Positions 24,482 through 34,385 of a stretch of 64,000 nt of DNA are shown one piece after another. Below the pieces are notes generated by a model. It was not told the origin of the DNA and searched no databases. It saw only the letters and a program-made list of their open reading frames with translations. The DNA lies in contig JAFVQU010000013.1 in NCBI GenBank assembly GCA_017504625.1, positions 1-64,000 on the forward strand, in the 5' to 3' direction. Source of the DNA: Clostridia bacterium. Lineage in GTDB: Bacteria > Bacillota > Clostridia > Oscillospirales > CAG-272. Every line of letters starts with the position of its first letter. The first letter of the stretch is position 1. A program made the translations under genes and the position numbers.

Positions 24482-25723
24482 ATGAGTAACATCAAAGACG
24501 TAAATCTCTGGCAGTCAGGCAGCGACAAAATAAACTGGGTACGCTCCTACATGCCCCTTCTCAACTCTATTGAAAAGGAATTTTCCGAAACAAAGCCCTT
24601 TGCGGGTATGAAAATATCGATGTCGATACACCTTGAGGCAAAGACCGCTTATCTTGCACACGTTCTTCGCGCAGGCGGCGCGACAGTAAGAGTTACCGGC
24701 TGCAATCCTCTCTCTACTCAGGACGACGTTGCCGCATCTCTCGTTCACGACGGATTTGAGGTCAACGCAATTCACGGCACGGATGCCGAGGGTTACACCA
24801 AGGACCTTATCGCGACGATATCTCACACTCCCGATCTTCTTATAGACGACGGCGGTGACCTTATGAGCCTTCTCCACGGAGAATACCGCGAATACGGTAA
24901 AAATCTCATCGGCGGTTGCGAGGAAACCACCACGGGCGTTCACAGACTTATCGCTCGCGAGGCGGCAGGACTTCTCGATTACACAATGATCGACGTAAAT
25001 GACGCAGATTGCAAACATTTGTTCGATAATAGATACGGAACAGGTCAGTCAACTCTTGACGGCATTATGAATTCCACCAATCTTATGATCGCGGGCAAGA
25101 TCTTCGTTATCGCCGGATACGGCTGGTGCGGTAAGGGACTTGCAATGCGCGCTAAGGGTATGGGTGCAGTTGTCGTAGTTACCGAGATCGATCCCATCAA
25201 GGCTATTGAGGCGGTTATGGACGGATTTGCCGTTATGCCTATGGATGAGGCGGCAAAGATCGGTGACATCTTCGTTACCCTTACCGGTTGCTCCGACGTA
25301 ATAACCGAAAAGCATTTCAAGACAATGAAAGACGGTGTCCTTCTCGCAAACAGTGGTCACTTCGACGTTGAGATCAACAAGCAGGAGCTTGCTTCCCTCT
25401 CGACCGAAATATTTGATCGCAAGCCTAATATCGTGGGATACAGAATGGCTGACGGAAGAATTATCAACCTTCTTGCAGAGGGCAGACTTGTAAACCTTGC
25501 GGCAGGAAACGGTCACCCTGCTGAAATTATGGATATGAGCTTTGCAATTCAGGCAAAGTCACTTGAGTATCTTGCAAAGAACAAAGGAAAGCTTGAAAAG
25601 AAGCTTTACGCCGTTCCCGCAGAGATCGACAGAGCCGTTGCGGCACTCAGGCTCAAGACGATGAATATCGAAATCGACTACCTCACACCTGAGCAGAAGG
25701 AATACATGGCAAAGGTTGACTAA
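24482..25723 (+). CDS. ahcY: Adenosylhomocysteinase
   Basis: A 413-residue cytoplasmic enzyme from ATG 24482, after GAAAGGAAT; an in-frame ATG at 24458 lies upstream of that site and is rejected. It splits S-adenosylhomocysteine into adenosine and homocysteine, removing the inhibitor left by methyltransferases. Seen: SMSIHLEAKTAYLAHVL (about 46-62), CNPLSTQDDVAASL, GCEETTTGVHRL (about 145-156), the NAD-binding IAGYGWCGKGLAMRAKGMGA (about 205-224) and NSGHFDVEI. The length fits the shorter bacterial and archaeal type without the ~40-residue insert. It is followed by mnmG. Confidence 0.93.
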   Translation: MSNIKDVNLWQSGSDKINWVRSYMPLLNSIEKEFSETKPFAGMKISMSIHLEAKTAYLAHVLRAGGATVRVTGCNPLSTQDDVAASLVHDGFEVNAIHGTDAEGYTKDLIATISHTPDLLIDDGGDLMSLLHGEYREYGKNLIGGCEETTTGVHRLIAREAAGLLDYTMIDVNDADCKHLFDNRYGTGQSTLDGIMNSTNLMIAGKIFVIAGYGWCGKGLAMRAKGMGAVVVVTEIDPIKAIEAVMDGFAVMPMDEAAKIGDIFVTLTGCSDVITEKHFKTMKDGVLLANSGHFDVEINKQELASLSTEIFDRKPNIVGYRMADGRIINLLAEGRLVNLAAGNGHPAEIMDMSFAIQAKSLEYLAKNKGKLEKKLYAVPAEIDRAVAALRLKTMNIEIDYLTPEQKEYMAKVD

Positions 25724-25797
25724 TGCCATAAATCCCTTATTCTGTATAGAATTTATAACACGTTTTATTTTAAAATCACACTTTTTAAGGATCTATT

Positions 25798-27684
25798 ATG
25801 GAACTTAAAGCACAAACAATAGTCGTCGGCGCGGGACACGCAGGCGTCGAAGCGGCTCTTGCAAGCGCAAGAATGGGCATTGATACTGTTCTCTTCACAA
25901 TGTCACTTGACAGTATCGCAAACATGCCCTGCAATCCCTCGATCGGCGGTACGGCAAAGGGCCACCTCGTTTACGAGATAGACGCGCTCGGAGGCGAGAT
26001 GGGACGGGCGGCTGACCTTGTTACGCTTCAATCAAGAACGCTCAATCTTGGCAAGGGTGCGGCAGTACACTCAAAGAGAGTGCAGGCAGACCGAAAAAAA
26101 TATCAATCGATAATGAAATCGGTTATCGAAAAAACTCCAAATCTTCGTCTTATTCAGGGCGAGATCGTTGAGATAATAACCGAGGATATACGCGAAGATT
26201 CTCCTTATACCAAAAGGATAGTTGGTGTCAAAACCAAGCTTGGTGAGGTGTGGAAATGTCAAAGCGCGATAATCGCGGCGGGCACATTCCTCAAAGGAAA
26301 AATATTCGTCGGCGACGTAGCTTACGACGCGGGTCCCGACGGGCTTCTCGGCGCGGACGGACTCACAAAGTCCTTATCCGACAACGGAATTTCAATAATG
26401 AGATTTAAAACCGGCACACCCGCAAGAGTCAAAAGAAGCACAATCGATTTTTCAAAGCTCGAGGTTCAGGAGGGCGAAACAAACGCGTTGCCTTTCTCTT
26501 GGAAAACAACCTCGGAGGAAATAAACGAAAGAGCAAATATTCCTTGCCACATTGTATACACAAACGCAGAAACTCACCGTATTATAAGGGAAAACATACA
26601 CCGATCGGCTATGTATTCGGGACAGATACACGGTACTGGCCCGAGATACTGTCCGTCAATCGAGGACAAGCTGGTTCGCTTTGCCGACAAGGAAAGACAT
26701 CAGCTTTTTGTTGAGCCCGTCGGAGAGGACACCGAGGAAATGTACATCCAAGGATTTTCAACGTCACTTCCCACCGACGTTCAGTATCAGATGCTCCGTT
26801 CCCTTGACGGATTTGAGAACGCGGAGATAATGAGATATGCTTACGCAATAGAATACGATTGCATTGATCCCACCGAGCTTTACCCAACTCTTGAATTTAA
26901 ATCAATATCGGGACTTTACGGCGCAGGACAGTTCAACGGCACCTCGGGATACGAGGAGGCGGCGGCTCAGGGACTTATCGCAGGCATTAATTCTTCCTTG
27001 AAGATAAAAGGAAAAGAGCCTGTTATTCTCGAAAGATCGTCAAGCTACATAGGAACTCTTATCGACGACTTGACGACGAAAGGAACGAGCGAGCCATACC
27101 GAATGATGACCTCCCGATCTGAATACAGGCTTTTACTTCGCCAGGATAATTCGGACACAAGACTCACACCTATCGGCAGACGCGCCGGGCTTGTCAGCGA
27201 CGAGCAATTTAATTACTTTACTCAAAAGCAGGAGCTTATAGCCGCTGAAAAGGAAAGGCTTGAAAAAACCTATATTTCCAAGGAATTAGCAACTGAATTC
27301 CTTACAAATAAAGGACTTGATGCGGCAAAATCGGGCGTTTCCTTAGCCGACCTTATACGACGCCCCGACCTCGACTACGACAAGATCGCCGAGGTTGATC
27401 AAGACAGGCCGAGCCTTCCTCGTGAAGTCGTTCTTACGGCATCGACCGACATAAAGTACGCAGGCTACGTAAAAAGGCAGCTTGCAGAGGTGCAAAAATA
27501 CGAAAAGCTTGAGTCAAAACAGCTTCCGACAGACATTGACTATAAAAATGTAAAAGGATTACGCATTGAGGCCGCGCAAAAGCTTGACAAAATAAGGCCT
27601 TTAACCATTGGACAAGCATCAAGAATCAGCGGAGTAAGCCCTGCCGATATTTCTGTTCTTCTGATCTATCTTGGGATAAAATAA
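25798..27684 (+). CDS. mnmG: tRNA uridine-5-carboxymethylaminomethyl synthesis enzyme MnmG
   Basis: A 628-residue FAD enzyme. With MnmE it installs the cmnm group on wobble uridine 34 of several tRNAs. The FAD-binding [19 protein letters not shown] (about 9-27) and [22 protein letters not shown] (about 44-65) are intact, as are [17 protein letters not shown] and the C-terminal [23 protein letters not shown]. The length is normal. mnmE is not in the window. rsmG follows 11 bases downstream. Confidence 0.96.
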   Translation: MELKAQTIVVGAGHAGVEAALASARMGIDTVLFTMSLDSIANMPCNPSIGGTAKGHLVYEIDALGGEMGRAADLVTLQSRTLNLGKGAAVHSKRVQADRKKYQSIMKSVIEKTPNLRLIQGEIVEIITEDIREDSPYTKRIVGVKTKLGEVWKCQSAIIAAGTFLKGKIFVGDVAYDAGPDGLLGADGLTKSLSDNGISIMRFKTGTPARVKRSTIDFSKLEVQEGETNALPFSWKTTSEEINERANIPCHIVYTNAETHRIIRENIHRSAMYSGQIHGTGPRYCPSIEDKLVRFADKERHQLFVEPVGEDTEEMYIQGFSTSLPTDVQYQMLRSLDGFENAEIMRYAYAIEYDCIDPTELYPTLEFKSISGLYGAGQFNGTSGYEEAAAQGLIAGINSSLKIKGKEPVILERSSSYIGTLIDDLTTKGTSEPYRMMTSRSEYRLLLRQDNSDTRLTPIGRRAGLVSDEQFNYFTQKQELIAAEKERLEKTYISKELATEFLTNKGLDAAKSGVSLADLIRRPDLDYDKIAEVDQDRPSLPREVVLTASTDIKYAGYVKRQLAEVQKYEKLESKQLPTDIDYKNVKGLRIEAAQKLDKIRPLTIGQASRISGVSPADISVLLIYLGIK

Positions 27685-27695
27685 AGGAGGCTGCC

Positions 27696-28421
27696 ATGGA
27701 CAAAAATCAATATATATCAACGCTTTTATCCACGTTTGAAAACAACGGGATTTCTGATCTCGTCACGGCAGAAAGCGCTGAAAAGCTATATCTCTTCTCA
27801 AATCTTTTGGTCGAGACCAACAAAATAACAAACCTTACCGCAATCACTGACGAAAAAGGAATAATTCTCAAGCATTTCGTTGACTGCGCGTCAATTTCCC
27901 GTTATATCCCAACAAATTATCGCCTTATAGACGTAGGGTGCGGAGCAGGATTTCCTTCATTGCCGCTTGCCATAATCAGACCCGACATTGCCGTCGTTTC
28001 ACTTGATAGCACAGGAAAGAAAATCGACTTTGTTAACAGAGCTGCCGCGAATCTTAAGCTTGATAACATCACCGCCGTGTGTGCGAGAGCCGAGGAATTT
28101 GTTACAGAAAATCGCGAGATGTTTGATGTCTGCACAAGCCGCGCCGTCGCAAGACTCAACATTCTTTCCGAGCTTTGCCTTCCGCTTGTAAAAGTTGGCG
28201 GCTTGTTTATCGCAATGAAATCAAACAAGGGCGCAGAAGAATATGCCGAGGCACAAAACGGCATAACCAAGCTGGGCGCAACTCTTAAATTTTCAAAAGA
28301 AGAGAGCTTTGTACTCGAAAGCGACTCGATAGCAAGAGAAACCTACGTATTCAAAAAAGGAAGGCCTACACCGAAGGAGTTTCCAAGAAAATACGCACAA
28401 ATTCTTAAAAAGCCGTTATAA
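27696..28421 (+). CDS. rsmG: 16S rRNA (guanine527-N7)-methyltransferase RsmG
   Basis: A 241-residue SAM-dependent methyltransferase acting on G527 of 16S rRNA. The SAM-binding LIDVGCGAGFPSLPLAI (about 71-87) is present, with NLTAITDEKGIILKHFVDC before it and TSRAVARLNILSELCLPLV after it. The start ATG follows AAGGAGGCTGCC. The pairing mnmG-rsmG and the parAB genes behind it match the origin-proximal order of Firmicutes. Confidence 0.94.
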   Translation: MDKNQYISTLLSTFENNGISDLVTAESAEKLYLFSNLLVETNKITNLTAITDEKGIILKHFVDCASISRYIPTNYRLIDVGCGAGFPSLPLAIIRPDIAVVSLDSTGKKIDFVNRAAANLKLDNITAVCARAEEFVTENREMFDVCTSRAVARLNILSELCLPLVKVGGLFIAMKSNKGAEEYAEAQNGITKLGATLKFSKEESFVLESDSIARETYVFKKGRPTPKEFPRKYAQILKKPL

Positions 28422-28445
28422 GACATTCAAAGAAACATATTTTCA

Positions 28446-28474
28446 ACCGCCGATGCAGAAATCGGCGGTTTTTG
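28446..28474 (+). terminator. Terminator of mnmG-rsmG
   Basis: ACCGCCGAT and ATCGGCGGT pair around GCAGAA, followed by five Ts. The T-run leads directly into the first parS site. Confidence 0.85.
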
Positions 28475-28488
28475 TTTCACGTGAAACA
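28473..28488. promoter_or_regulatory. parS site 1
   Basis: An exact TGTTTCACGTGAAACA palindrome, the consensus ParB-binding site used in chromosome segregation. Confidence 0.93.
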
Positions 28489-28509
28489 AACAAAAGAAAA
28501 CATTATCAA

Positions 28510-28525
28510 TGTTTCACGTGAAACA
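28510..28525. promoter_or_regulatory. parS site 2
   Basis: A second exact TGTTTCACGTGAAACA, 37 bases after the first. Confidence 0.93.
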
Positions 28526-28554
28526 AAACAGCAAACTCGCGCCGCAAAGAAATT

Positions 28555-28570
28555 TGTTTCACGTGAAACA
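28555..28570. promoter_or_regulatory. parS site 3
   Basis: A third exact TGTTTCACGTGAAACA, 45 bases after the second and 33 bases before the -35 of the parA promoter, so bound ParB could also affect parAB transcription. Confidence 0.93.
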
Positions 28571-28602
28571 GTCAACTTTTTTAGAAAATAACAAAAAAGG
28601 TC

Positions 28603-28631
28603 TTGAAAAACAAAAAAACTTGTAGTATAAT
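28603..28631 (+). promoter_or_regulatory. Promoter of parAB
   Basis: TTGAAA (28603-28608) and TATAAT (28626-28631) with a 17-base spacer, 40 bases before the start. Confidence 0.7.
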
Positions 28632-28670
28632 ATTAATCAGAAACAAAATCTTGATTTGGAGGATACAAAA

Positions 28671-29432
28671 TTGGGAAAAATTATATCATTCTCTAACCAG
28701 AAGGGCGGCGTTGGCAAGACCACCTCGGCAGTCAACGTTGCAGCTTCCCTTGGAATACTCGGACACAAGGTGCTTATTGTTGACCTTGACCCCCAGGGCA
28801 ACGCAACAAGCGGTGTCGGAATTGCAAAAAAGAACCTCAAAAAGACCATAAACGATGTTCTTGTTGGCGATGCAACGGCAGAAGAGGCTATTCTTCCCAC
28901 CGAATACGACAACTTGAGTATTCTTCCCGCAAACATTTCGCTCGCGGGAGCAGAATATAATCTTTACAGCGGCGGCGGAACAGAAAGCATCATGAAAAAC
29001 GCGCTTGCGCCCGTTAAAGACAAATTTGACTACATTATTATAGACTGCCCTCCTTCGCTCAGCATGCTTACAGTAAACGCAATGGTCGCAAGTGATGGAG
29101 TTATCATCCCCATGCAGTGTGAATTCTACGCACTTGAAGGTCTTTCTCAGTTGACAGTAACTATCAACAGAATAAAAGCTAACTTCAACAGCAATCTTAA
29201 TATTACGGGAATTCTCATTACAATGTATAATTCTCGTCTTCTTCTCTCGCTTCAGGTTATGAACGAGCTTAAGAAGCATTATTCGGACAAGCTTTTCAGC
29301 ACACAGATTTCCCGTGGCGTAAAGGTTTCCGAGGCCCCCGGCTTTGGAATGCCCGTATATTACCACGACAAGAGATGCAAGGGCGCCGCCGAATATCTTG
29401 CGGTTGCCAAAGAGCTTGCAAGCAGAATATAA
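28671..29432 (+). CDS. parA: Chromosome partitioning ATPase ParA (Soj)
   Basis: A 253-residue protein. The start taken is TTG 28671 (MGKIISFSNQKGG), eight bases after GGAGG; the in-frame TTG at 28656 begins before that site. Deviant Walker A KGGVGKTTS (about 10-18), Walker A' VDLDPQGNATSG and Walker B DYIIIDCPPSL are intact. It binds DNA and ATP and, with ParB on parS, helps place replication origins; in spore formers it also affects sporulation entry through Spo0A/DnaA. It forms an operon with parB (18-base gap). Confidence 0.95.
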   Translation: MGKIISFSNQKGGVGKTTSAVNVAASLGILGHKVLIVDLDPQGNATSGVGIAKKNLKKTINDVLVGDATAEEAILPTEYDNLSILPANISLAGAEYNLYSGGGTESIMKNALAPVKDKFDYIIIDCPPSLSMLTVNAMVASDGVIIPMQCEFYALEGLSQLTVTINRIKANFNSNLNITGILITMYNSRLLLSLQVMNELKKHYSDKLFSTQISRGVKVSEAPGFGMPVYYHDKRCKGAAEYLAVAKELASRI

Positions 29433-29450
29433 TAATAGGAGAATTTTATT

Positions 29451-30344
29451 ATGGCAAAAGGAAGATCAGCACTCGGCAGAGATTTCTATTCTTTGCTCGA
29501 GGATAATATGGTTGAGGAAAAAAAGGACTCCCTCACCACTATAAGAATAAGCGACATTGAACCCAGAGCAGATCAGCCCCGAAAGGATTTTGACGATGAA
29601 GCGCTTCAGCTTCTCGCAGATTCTATCGCGGTTCACGGCGTTCTCCAACCCATTATAGTAAGAGAAAGCCTTCATTTGCCCGGTACTTACGAGATAATCG
29701 CGGGCGAAAGACGTTGGAGAGCTGCAAAAATTGCAGGTCTTTCCGAAATCCCTGCAATAACTATTGACGGCGACGACCTTAAGGTCGCGCAGGTTTCTCT
29801 TGTTGAAAACATTCAGAGAGAGAACCTTAATCCCGTAGAAGAAGCTCTCGCATATAGCGCGCTTATTGAAAAGTTTGGACTTACACAGGAGCAGCTTTCC
29901 CGCGAGGTAGGTAAATCCCGTTCCGCCATTGCAAATATGCTCCGTCTTATCGACCTTCCCGACGAGGTTCTTACACTTCTTCGCGACGGGAAGATAACAA
30001 ACGGCCACGCAAGAGCAATTCTCGGTCTTGAGGATGAGGAGCAAATGGTAATTCTCGCTCAAAAGACGGTAGAAAAAGAGCTTTCGGTACGTGAAGTTGA
30101 GGCAACTGTGCGCCGACTTCTTGCTCAGAAGGATATAAGAATCGTCGAGCAAACCGGCGACAACAACGCTCAGAGAAGAGTTTACATGAGAGATCTTGAA
30201 AGACGTGCTATGGATACGCTCGGCCGCAAGGTAAAGATCAATCAGACAAGCAAGAAAAAGACCGTTGAGCTTACGTTTGACAGCGATTCAGACCTTGAAG
30301 AGCTTCTCACACTTCTTTGCGGAAAGAATTTTTTCAACGCTTGA
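29451..30344 (+). CDS. parB: Chromosome partitioning protein ParB (Spo0J)
   Basis: A 297-residue protein. The N-terminal CTPase region has the box YEIIAGERRWRAAKIAG (about 82-98) and VSLVENIQRENLNPVEEA (about 115-132). The helix-turn-helix SREVGKSRSAIANMLRLIDLP (about 151-171) binds parS. A C-terminal dimer domain ends in KKKTVELTFDSDSDLEELL. The three parS sites just upstream of parA are its targets. Ribosome binding site AGGAG. serS follows after 31 bases. Confidence 0.95.
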   Translation: MAKGRSALGRDFYSLLEDNMVEEKKDSLTTIRISDIEPRADQPRKDFDDEALQLLADSIAVHGVLQPIIVRESLHLPGTYEIIAGERRWRAAKIAGLSEIPAITIDGDDLKVAQVSLVENIQRENLNPVEEALAYSALIEKFGLTQEQLSREVGKSRSAIANMLRLIDLPDEVLTLLRDGKITNGHARAILGLEDEEQMVILAQKTVEKELSVREVEATVRRLLAQKDIRIVEQTGDNNAQRRVYMRDLERRAMDTLGRKVKINQTSKKKTVELTFDSDSDLEELLTLLCGKNFFNA

Positions 30345-30375
30345 TCCACATAAAAAAGAAAGGTAAAACAGACAC

Positions 30376-31656
30376 ATGCTTGACATCAATTATATAAAGG
30401 AAAATCCCCAGGAAGTCATTGACAGACTTGCTATGAAGGGGAAGGACGCTAACGAGGATATAGCGAAAATACTTGAGCTTGACGGCAAAAGACGTGCGCT
30501 TATCGCAGAAACCGAGGGATACAAGGCGGAGCAGAATAAGCTTACCAAGATGATCCCTCAGTATAAAAAAGAAGGAAAGGATCCTTCCGAAATCTTTGCA
30601 AAATCCAAGGAGCTTGGCGGCAAGGCAAAGGAAAACGACGAAAAGCTTAAGGCGGTTGAAACCGAGCTTACCTCCTGGATGCTTGGACTTCCCAACCTTC
30701 CCGACACCGATCTTCTCCCCGGTGGAAAGGAAAATAACGAGCCTCTCCGCTACTTCTCCGAGCCTAAGACCTTTGATTTTGAACCCAAGAACCACGTAGA
30801 TCTCTGTACCGATCTTGGTCTTATCGACTACGAGCGCGGCACAAAGCTGGCAGGCTCGGGCTTCTGGATCTATCGCGGAATGGGCGCAAGACTTGAATGG
30901 GCGCTTCTCAATTACTTCATTGACACACACATTGGCGACGGGTACGAGCTTATTCTTCCTCCTCACATGCTTGAATACGAGTGCGGCGTCACCGCAGGTC
31001 AGTTCCCCAAGTTTGCTGACGAGGTTTACAAGATCGAAAACCCCACCGACGACAGAATTCACTATATGCTTCCTACTGCAGAGGCGGCTCTTGCATCTCT
31101 TTACAGAAAAGAGATCCTTCAGGAATCCGATCTTCCCAAGAAGCTTATAAGCTATACACCTTGCTTCAGACGTGAGGCGGGCTCTTACCGTTCCGACGAA
31201 AGAGGAATGGTTCGCGGACATCAGTTTAACAAGGTAGAAATGTTCCAGTTCACTCTCCCCGAGCAGAGCGACGCGGCATTTGACGAGCTCGTTGCAAAGG
31301 CAGAGGCCCTCGTTGGCGGACTTGGCTTCCATTTCAGAACAGTTAAGCTTGCGGCAGGCGACTGCTCGGCTTCTATGGCAAGAACCTACGACATCGAGAT
31401 CAACATTCCCTCTATGAACGGATATAAGGAGGTAAGCTCTGTTTCCAACGCGCGCGATTACCAGGCTCGCCGCGGTATGATGAGAGTGAAGAGAGCGAAC
31501 GGTAAGATCGAGTATCTCCACACCCTCAACGGTTCAGGTCTTGCAACCTCCCGCGTACTTCCCGCTCTCGTTGAGCAAAATCAGAACGCAGACGGAAGCG
31601 TTACAGTTCCCGAGGTGCTTCGCAAGTACATCGGAACCGATATCATCAAAAAGTAA
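30376..31656 (+). CDS. serS: Seryl-tRNA synthetase
   Basis: A 426-residue class II enzyme charging tRNA-Ser. The N-terminal coiled-coil tRNA-binding arm spans about 30-105 (KRRALIAETEGYKAEQNKLTKMI...). The catalytic core has motif 2 TPCFRREAGSYRSDERGMVRGHQFNKVEMF (about 260-290) and motif 3 NGSGLATSRVLPALVEQNQ (about 385-403). The length is normal. The position right behind parB is frequent in Clostridia. No T-box lies in the 31-base gap upstream, so it is read with parAB or from an internal promoter. Confidence 0.96.
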   Translation: MLDINYIKENPQEVIDRLAMKGKDANEDIAKILELDGKRRALIAETEGYKAEQNKLTKMIPQYKKEGKDPSEIFAKSKELGGKAKENDEKLKAVETELTSWMLGLPNLPDTDLLPGGKENNEPLRYFSEPKTFDFEPKNHVDLCTDLGLIDYERGTKLAGSGFWIYRGMGARLEWALLNYFIDTHIGDGYELILPPHMLEYECGVTAGQFPKFADEVYKIENPTDDRIHYMLPTAEAALASLYRKEILQESDLPKKLISYTPCFRREAGSYRSDERGMVRGHQFNKVEMFQFTLPEQSDAAFDELVAKAEALVGGLGFHFRTVKLAAGDCSASMARTYDIEINIPSMNGYKEVSSVSNARDYQARRGMMRVKRANGKIEYLHTLNGSGLATSRVLPALVEQNQNADGSVTVPEVLRKYIGTDIIKK

Positions 31657-31671
31657 TATACTGTAAACCAA

Positions 31672-32346
31672 ATGATGCTTCGTATGATGTTTTTTTCGCT
31701 TGCCAAGGAGCAAAGCCTTATCGAAGAGCTTTGGGAGTATTTTGTAAATAAATACTTTTCCGTAGATTTGCCATATTTGGAGAATTTTACCATCAAGACG
31801 GGCGGACTGTTTTCTATTCAAAGCATAATTGTCGGTATAACCGTCGGAATAATCATCGCGTCGATCGGAACGATATATACAAAGAGGTATATCGGAAGCT
31901 TCGTGCGAAGGTTGCTTGATTGCAAGTGCCACGATGCCGAATCAGCAAAAACGCTCTACGAGCTTGGATATCTGAAAAACGCAGGCGTAAGGAATGCTGT
32001 AAAAAGCGGTGGAACGCTCTCTCGTCTTGTAAGATGCGTTGAAGAGGACGACTTTTTTGCCGAGATCGATAAAAAGCGCGCCGAATTTGAGGAATTGCAC
32101 AAAGACGATCAAAAAGCAAGATTTGTCGAACCCGAGTTCAAGCGTGATCTCAACACTATGCATTTTTATATCCCCGAGGAAAAGAAGTACACGGCGGATA
32201 TCAGATTTGATTCAAAGGGCGCAAATATAGGCACGGCGGTGATCGTTATTATAGCTTCGCTCGTAATTTGCGCGTTGATATGCCATTTTTTGCCCGACCT
32301 TATTAAAATGGTGGATAATTTCATATCTATCACGAAGGGCAATTGA
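31672..32346 (+). CDS. Membrane protein of unknown function
   Basis: A 224-residue protein with a membrane segment at about 46-66 (FSIQSIIVGITVGIIIASIGTIY), a charged cytoplasmic-looking middle (about 70-185, with CKCHDAESAKTLYELGYLKNAGVRNAV) and a second segment near 193-216. The family is not recognised. The ribosome binding site is poor, and ATGs at 31672, 31675 and 31687 are all possible starts. It lies 15 bases behind serS and is probably co-transcribed. A hairpin at 32361-32386 ends the unit. Confidence 0.6.
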   Translation: MMLRMMFFSLAKEQSLIEELWEYFVNKYFSVDLPYLENFTIKTGGLFSIQSIIVGITVGIIIASIGTIYTKRYIGSFVRRLLDCKCHDAESAKTLYELGYLKNAGVRNAVKSGGTLSRLVRCVEEDDFFAEIDKKRAEFEELHKDDQKARFVEPEFKRDLNTMHFYIPEEKKYTADIRFDSKGANIGTAVIVIIASLVICALICHFLPDLIKMVDNFISITKGN

Positions 32347-32360
32347 CGAGATTGTCAAGG

Positions 32361-32388
32361 AAAGGACGGTAAGATTATCGTCCTTTTC
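32361..32388 (+). terminator. Terminator after the serS unit
   Basis: AAAGGACG and CGTCCTTT pair around a ten-base loop, followed by a short T-run. Confidence 0.65.
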
Positions 32389-32433
32389 GGTTTCTCGCGC
32401 ATTATTTTGCTTGATTTACAGAAAGGTTATCTT

Positions 32434-33117
32434 ATGGATAAAGTCAGAATTGCCCTTATGGGCTCGTTTGACGGAGAGGGAAGAGTCTGCATTTTACCAG
32501 AATATCTCGCTGCGCTTTGGGCACAGGGGGCAGTGGGAGTTTTGCTTCCGTACCGCACGGATAGGGATTATCTATCCTGGGCGAAGGACTATTTTGACGG
32601 ATTTATGTTCTGCGGCGGTGACGATATTGACCCCAAGCTTTATGGGGAAGAGAACAGGGCATCAAAGAACACTTGTTCTCTTCGTGACGACTTTGAGCTG
32701 GAAATGTTTGATGAGATCATTAACGCGGGCAAACCAATTCTTGCCATATGCCGAGGGCTTCAAGTATTGAACGTCTATCTTGGCGGAACACTTTATCAGC
32801 ATATAGATAATCATTCTCAAAGCCTTCCAAAGAATGTGCGGGAGCAGAAAACGCTTATAAATAAAGGCTCTTTGCTTCATAAGATTGTCGGCGAGAATGA
32901 AATTTTGACAAACTCATTCCACCACCAAAACATAAAAACACTTGGACGGGATCTTGTTGCCGATGCGGAGAGCGCCGACGGATATATAGAGGCGGCTCAT
33001 CTTGCAGGACATAGATTTTGTCTTGGCGTACAATGGCATCCCGAGGCTTATTTTGCCGAAGATAAGACCGCTGCGAATATTTTTGCGGCGTTTGTTGATG
33101 CCTGCAAACAATCTTAA
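32434..33117 (+). CDS. Class I glutamine amidotransferase (peptidase C26, PuuD-like)
   Basis: A 227-residue protein from ATG 32434, after AGAAAGG; a TTG 27 bases upstream precedes that site and is rejected. The catalytic triad is visible: Cys in KPILAICRGLQVLNVYLGG (about residue 107) and His-Glu in GVQWHPEA (about 200-207). FCGGDDIDPKLYGE (about 58-71) is the substrate-side motif of the gamma-glutamyl-GABA hydrolase group. Such enzymes cleave gamma-glutamyl amides. No polyamine-pathway genes are adjacent, so the substrate is open. Confidence 0.82.
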   Translation: MDKVRIALMGSFDGEGRVCILPEYLAALWAQGAVGVLLPYRTDRDYLSWAKDYFDGFMFCGGDDIDPKLYGEENRASKNTCSLRDDFELEMFDEIINAGKPILAICRGLQVLNVYLGGTLYQHIDNHSQSLPKNVREQKTLINKGSLLHKIVGENEILTNSFHHQNIKTLGRDLVADAESADGYIEAAHLAGHRFCLGVQWHPEAYFAEDKTAANIFAAFVDACKQS

Positions 33118-33172
33118 GCTTGCCATCGCTTGAATAAACAACCCAAAATACGAGGAAAGGAGAAAGGTCGCG

Positions 33173-34384
33173 ATGAAAATGACAAATAGGATCATTTTTC
33201 CCGACGAGGTCGTAAAAATCGCAAGCGTTCTTGCAGAAAAAGGCTATAAAGCATATGCCGTTGGCGGTTGCGTGCGTGATTCGGTGATGGGCAGAGTCCC
33301 GTCCGATTGGGACATGACCACCGATGCAAGACCTGAGGATATGCTTGATATTTTTAAAGCGGCGGGGCTTCACACGATACCGACCGGGCTTAAGCACGGT
33401 ACGGTTACGGTTATGATCGACCACAAGCCCTTTGAGATCACGACCTTCCGCATTGACGGCGAATACACCGACTCCCGCCGCCCCGACAGCGTAACCTTTT
33501 CTTCCGATATATCCGAAGACCTTAAAAGAAGAGATTTTACCGTCAACGCAATGGCGGCAGACCCGCTTTCGTCGAGCGGTGAGATCGTTGATCTTTTCGG
33601 CGGGCTTTGTGACATAGAAAATAAAATTATAAGATGCGTTGGCGATCCTTTTGAGAGATTTTCCGAGGATGCGCTCCGCATTCTCCGCGCCGTGAGATTT
33701 TCATCGGTGCTTGGCTTTGAAATTGACGGAGAAACTCTTATAGCATCTGCAAGTCTTTCTCATAAGCTTGCCGACATTTCCGCAGAGAGAAAAGCCGCAG
33801 AGCTTGAAAAAATCCTGCTTTCCGCCAATGCGGACAAGGGATTTATGACTCTTTGCGACATAGATGCGGCAAAATATACACATCGCCATATTCACGCGCC
33901 CTGCGTGCCGCTTTCAAGTCTGCCTCAAAATTTTCCCGCCAGACTTGCGTCTCTTATCGAGGGAAACGAGAGAATATCTCTTGCCGAAATGAAGCTTTCA
34001 AACGAGGTCACGCGCAGAGCAGTCCTGCTTGCCGACCGAGAGTTTTATAATTATACCTGTCATTTTTTCGGTGAGGATATCGGCGCGAACGCGCGATATA
34101 TGATAAGCAAATACAAAAATGACGCCGAGGCGGCGGCAATTTTGCGCCGAGATGATGATATATTATCGGCAATAGACCGCGAAAGAGCAAAAGGCGGCTT
34201 TCCCACCGAGATCCGCGAGCTTAAAATTGACGGAAACATGCTTATGGCGGTAAAAATTCCGCAGAGAATGCTTGGAGAGATACTCTCAAATCTTCTGCTT
34301 GCCGCAATAAAGGAGCCGAGCGTTAACACTATCGAAGCTCTCACAGACATGGCGCGCGAAATTGCGGCAAAGGAGGACAAGTAA
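33173..34384 (+). CDS. cca: CCA tRNA nucleotidyltransferase (poly A polymerase family)
   Basis: A 403-residue class II nucleotidyltransferase. AVGGCVRDSVMGRVPSDWDMTTDA (about 26-49) carries the GG and DxD catalytic residues, and RRDFTVNAMAADP (about 119-131) and RFSEDALRILRAVRFSS (about 161-177) are the next blocks. It adds or repairs the 3' CCA of tRNAs. The tRNA genes here already encode CCA, so repair is its likely job. Ribosome binding site AAGGAG. Confidence 0.9.
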   Translation: MKMTNRIIFPDEVVKIASVLAEKGYKAYAVGGCVRDSVMGRVPSDWDMTTDARPEDMLDIFKAAGLHTIPTGLKHGTVTVMIDHKPFEITTFRIDGEYTDSRRPDSVTFSSDISEDLKRRDFTVNAMAADPLSSSGEIVDLFGGLCDIENKIIRCVGDPFERFSEDALRILRAVRFSSVLGFEIDGETLIASASLSHKLADISAERKAAELEKILLSANADKGFMTLCDIDAAKYTHRHIHAPCVPLSSLPQNFPARLASLIEGNERISLAEMKLSNEVTRRAVLLADREFYNYTCHFFGEDIGANARYMISKYKNDAEAAAILRRDDDILSAIDRERAKGGFPTEIRELKIDGNMLMAVKIPQRMLGEILSNLLLAAIKEPSVNTIEALTDMAREIAAKEDK

Positions 34385-34385
34385 T

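Noticed and set aside
30345..30375. T-box before serS
   Set aside because: Only 31 bases separate parB and serS; no specifier or antiterminator sequence.
30334..31521. 395-codon open frame on the minus strand opposite serS
   Set aside because: Lies wholly across seryl-tRNA synthetase, has no ribosome binding site, and its Cys/Arg/Val-rich composition is that of a shadow frame.
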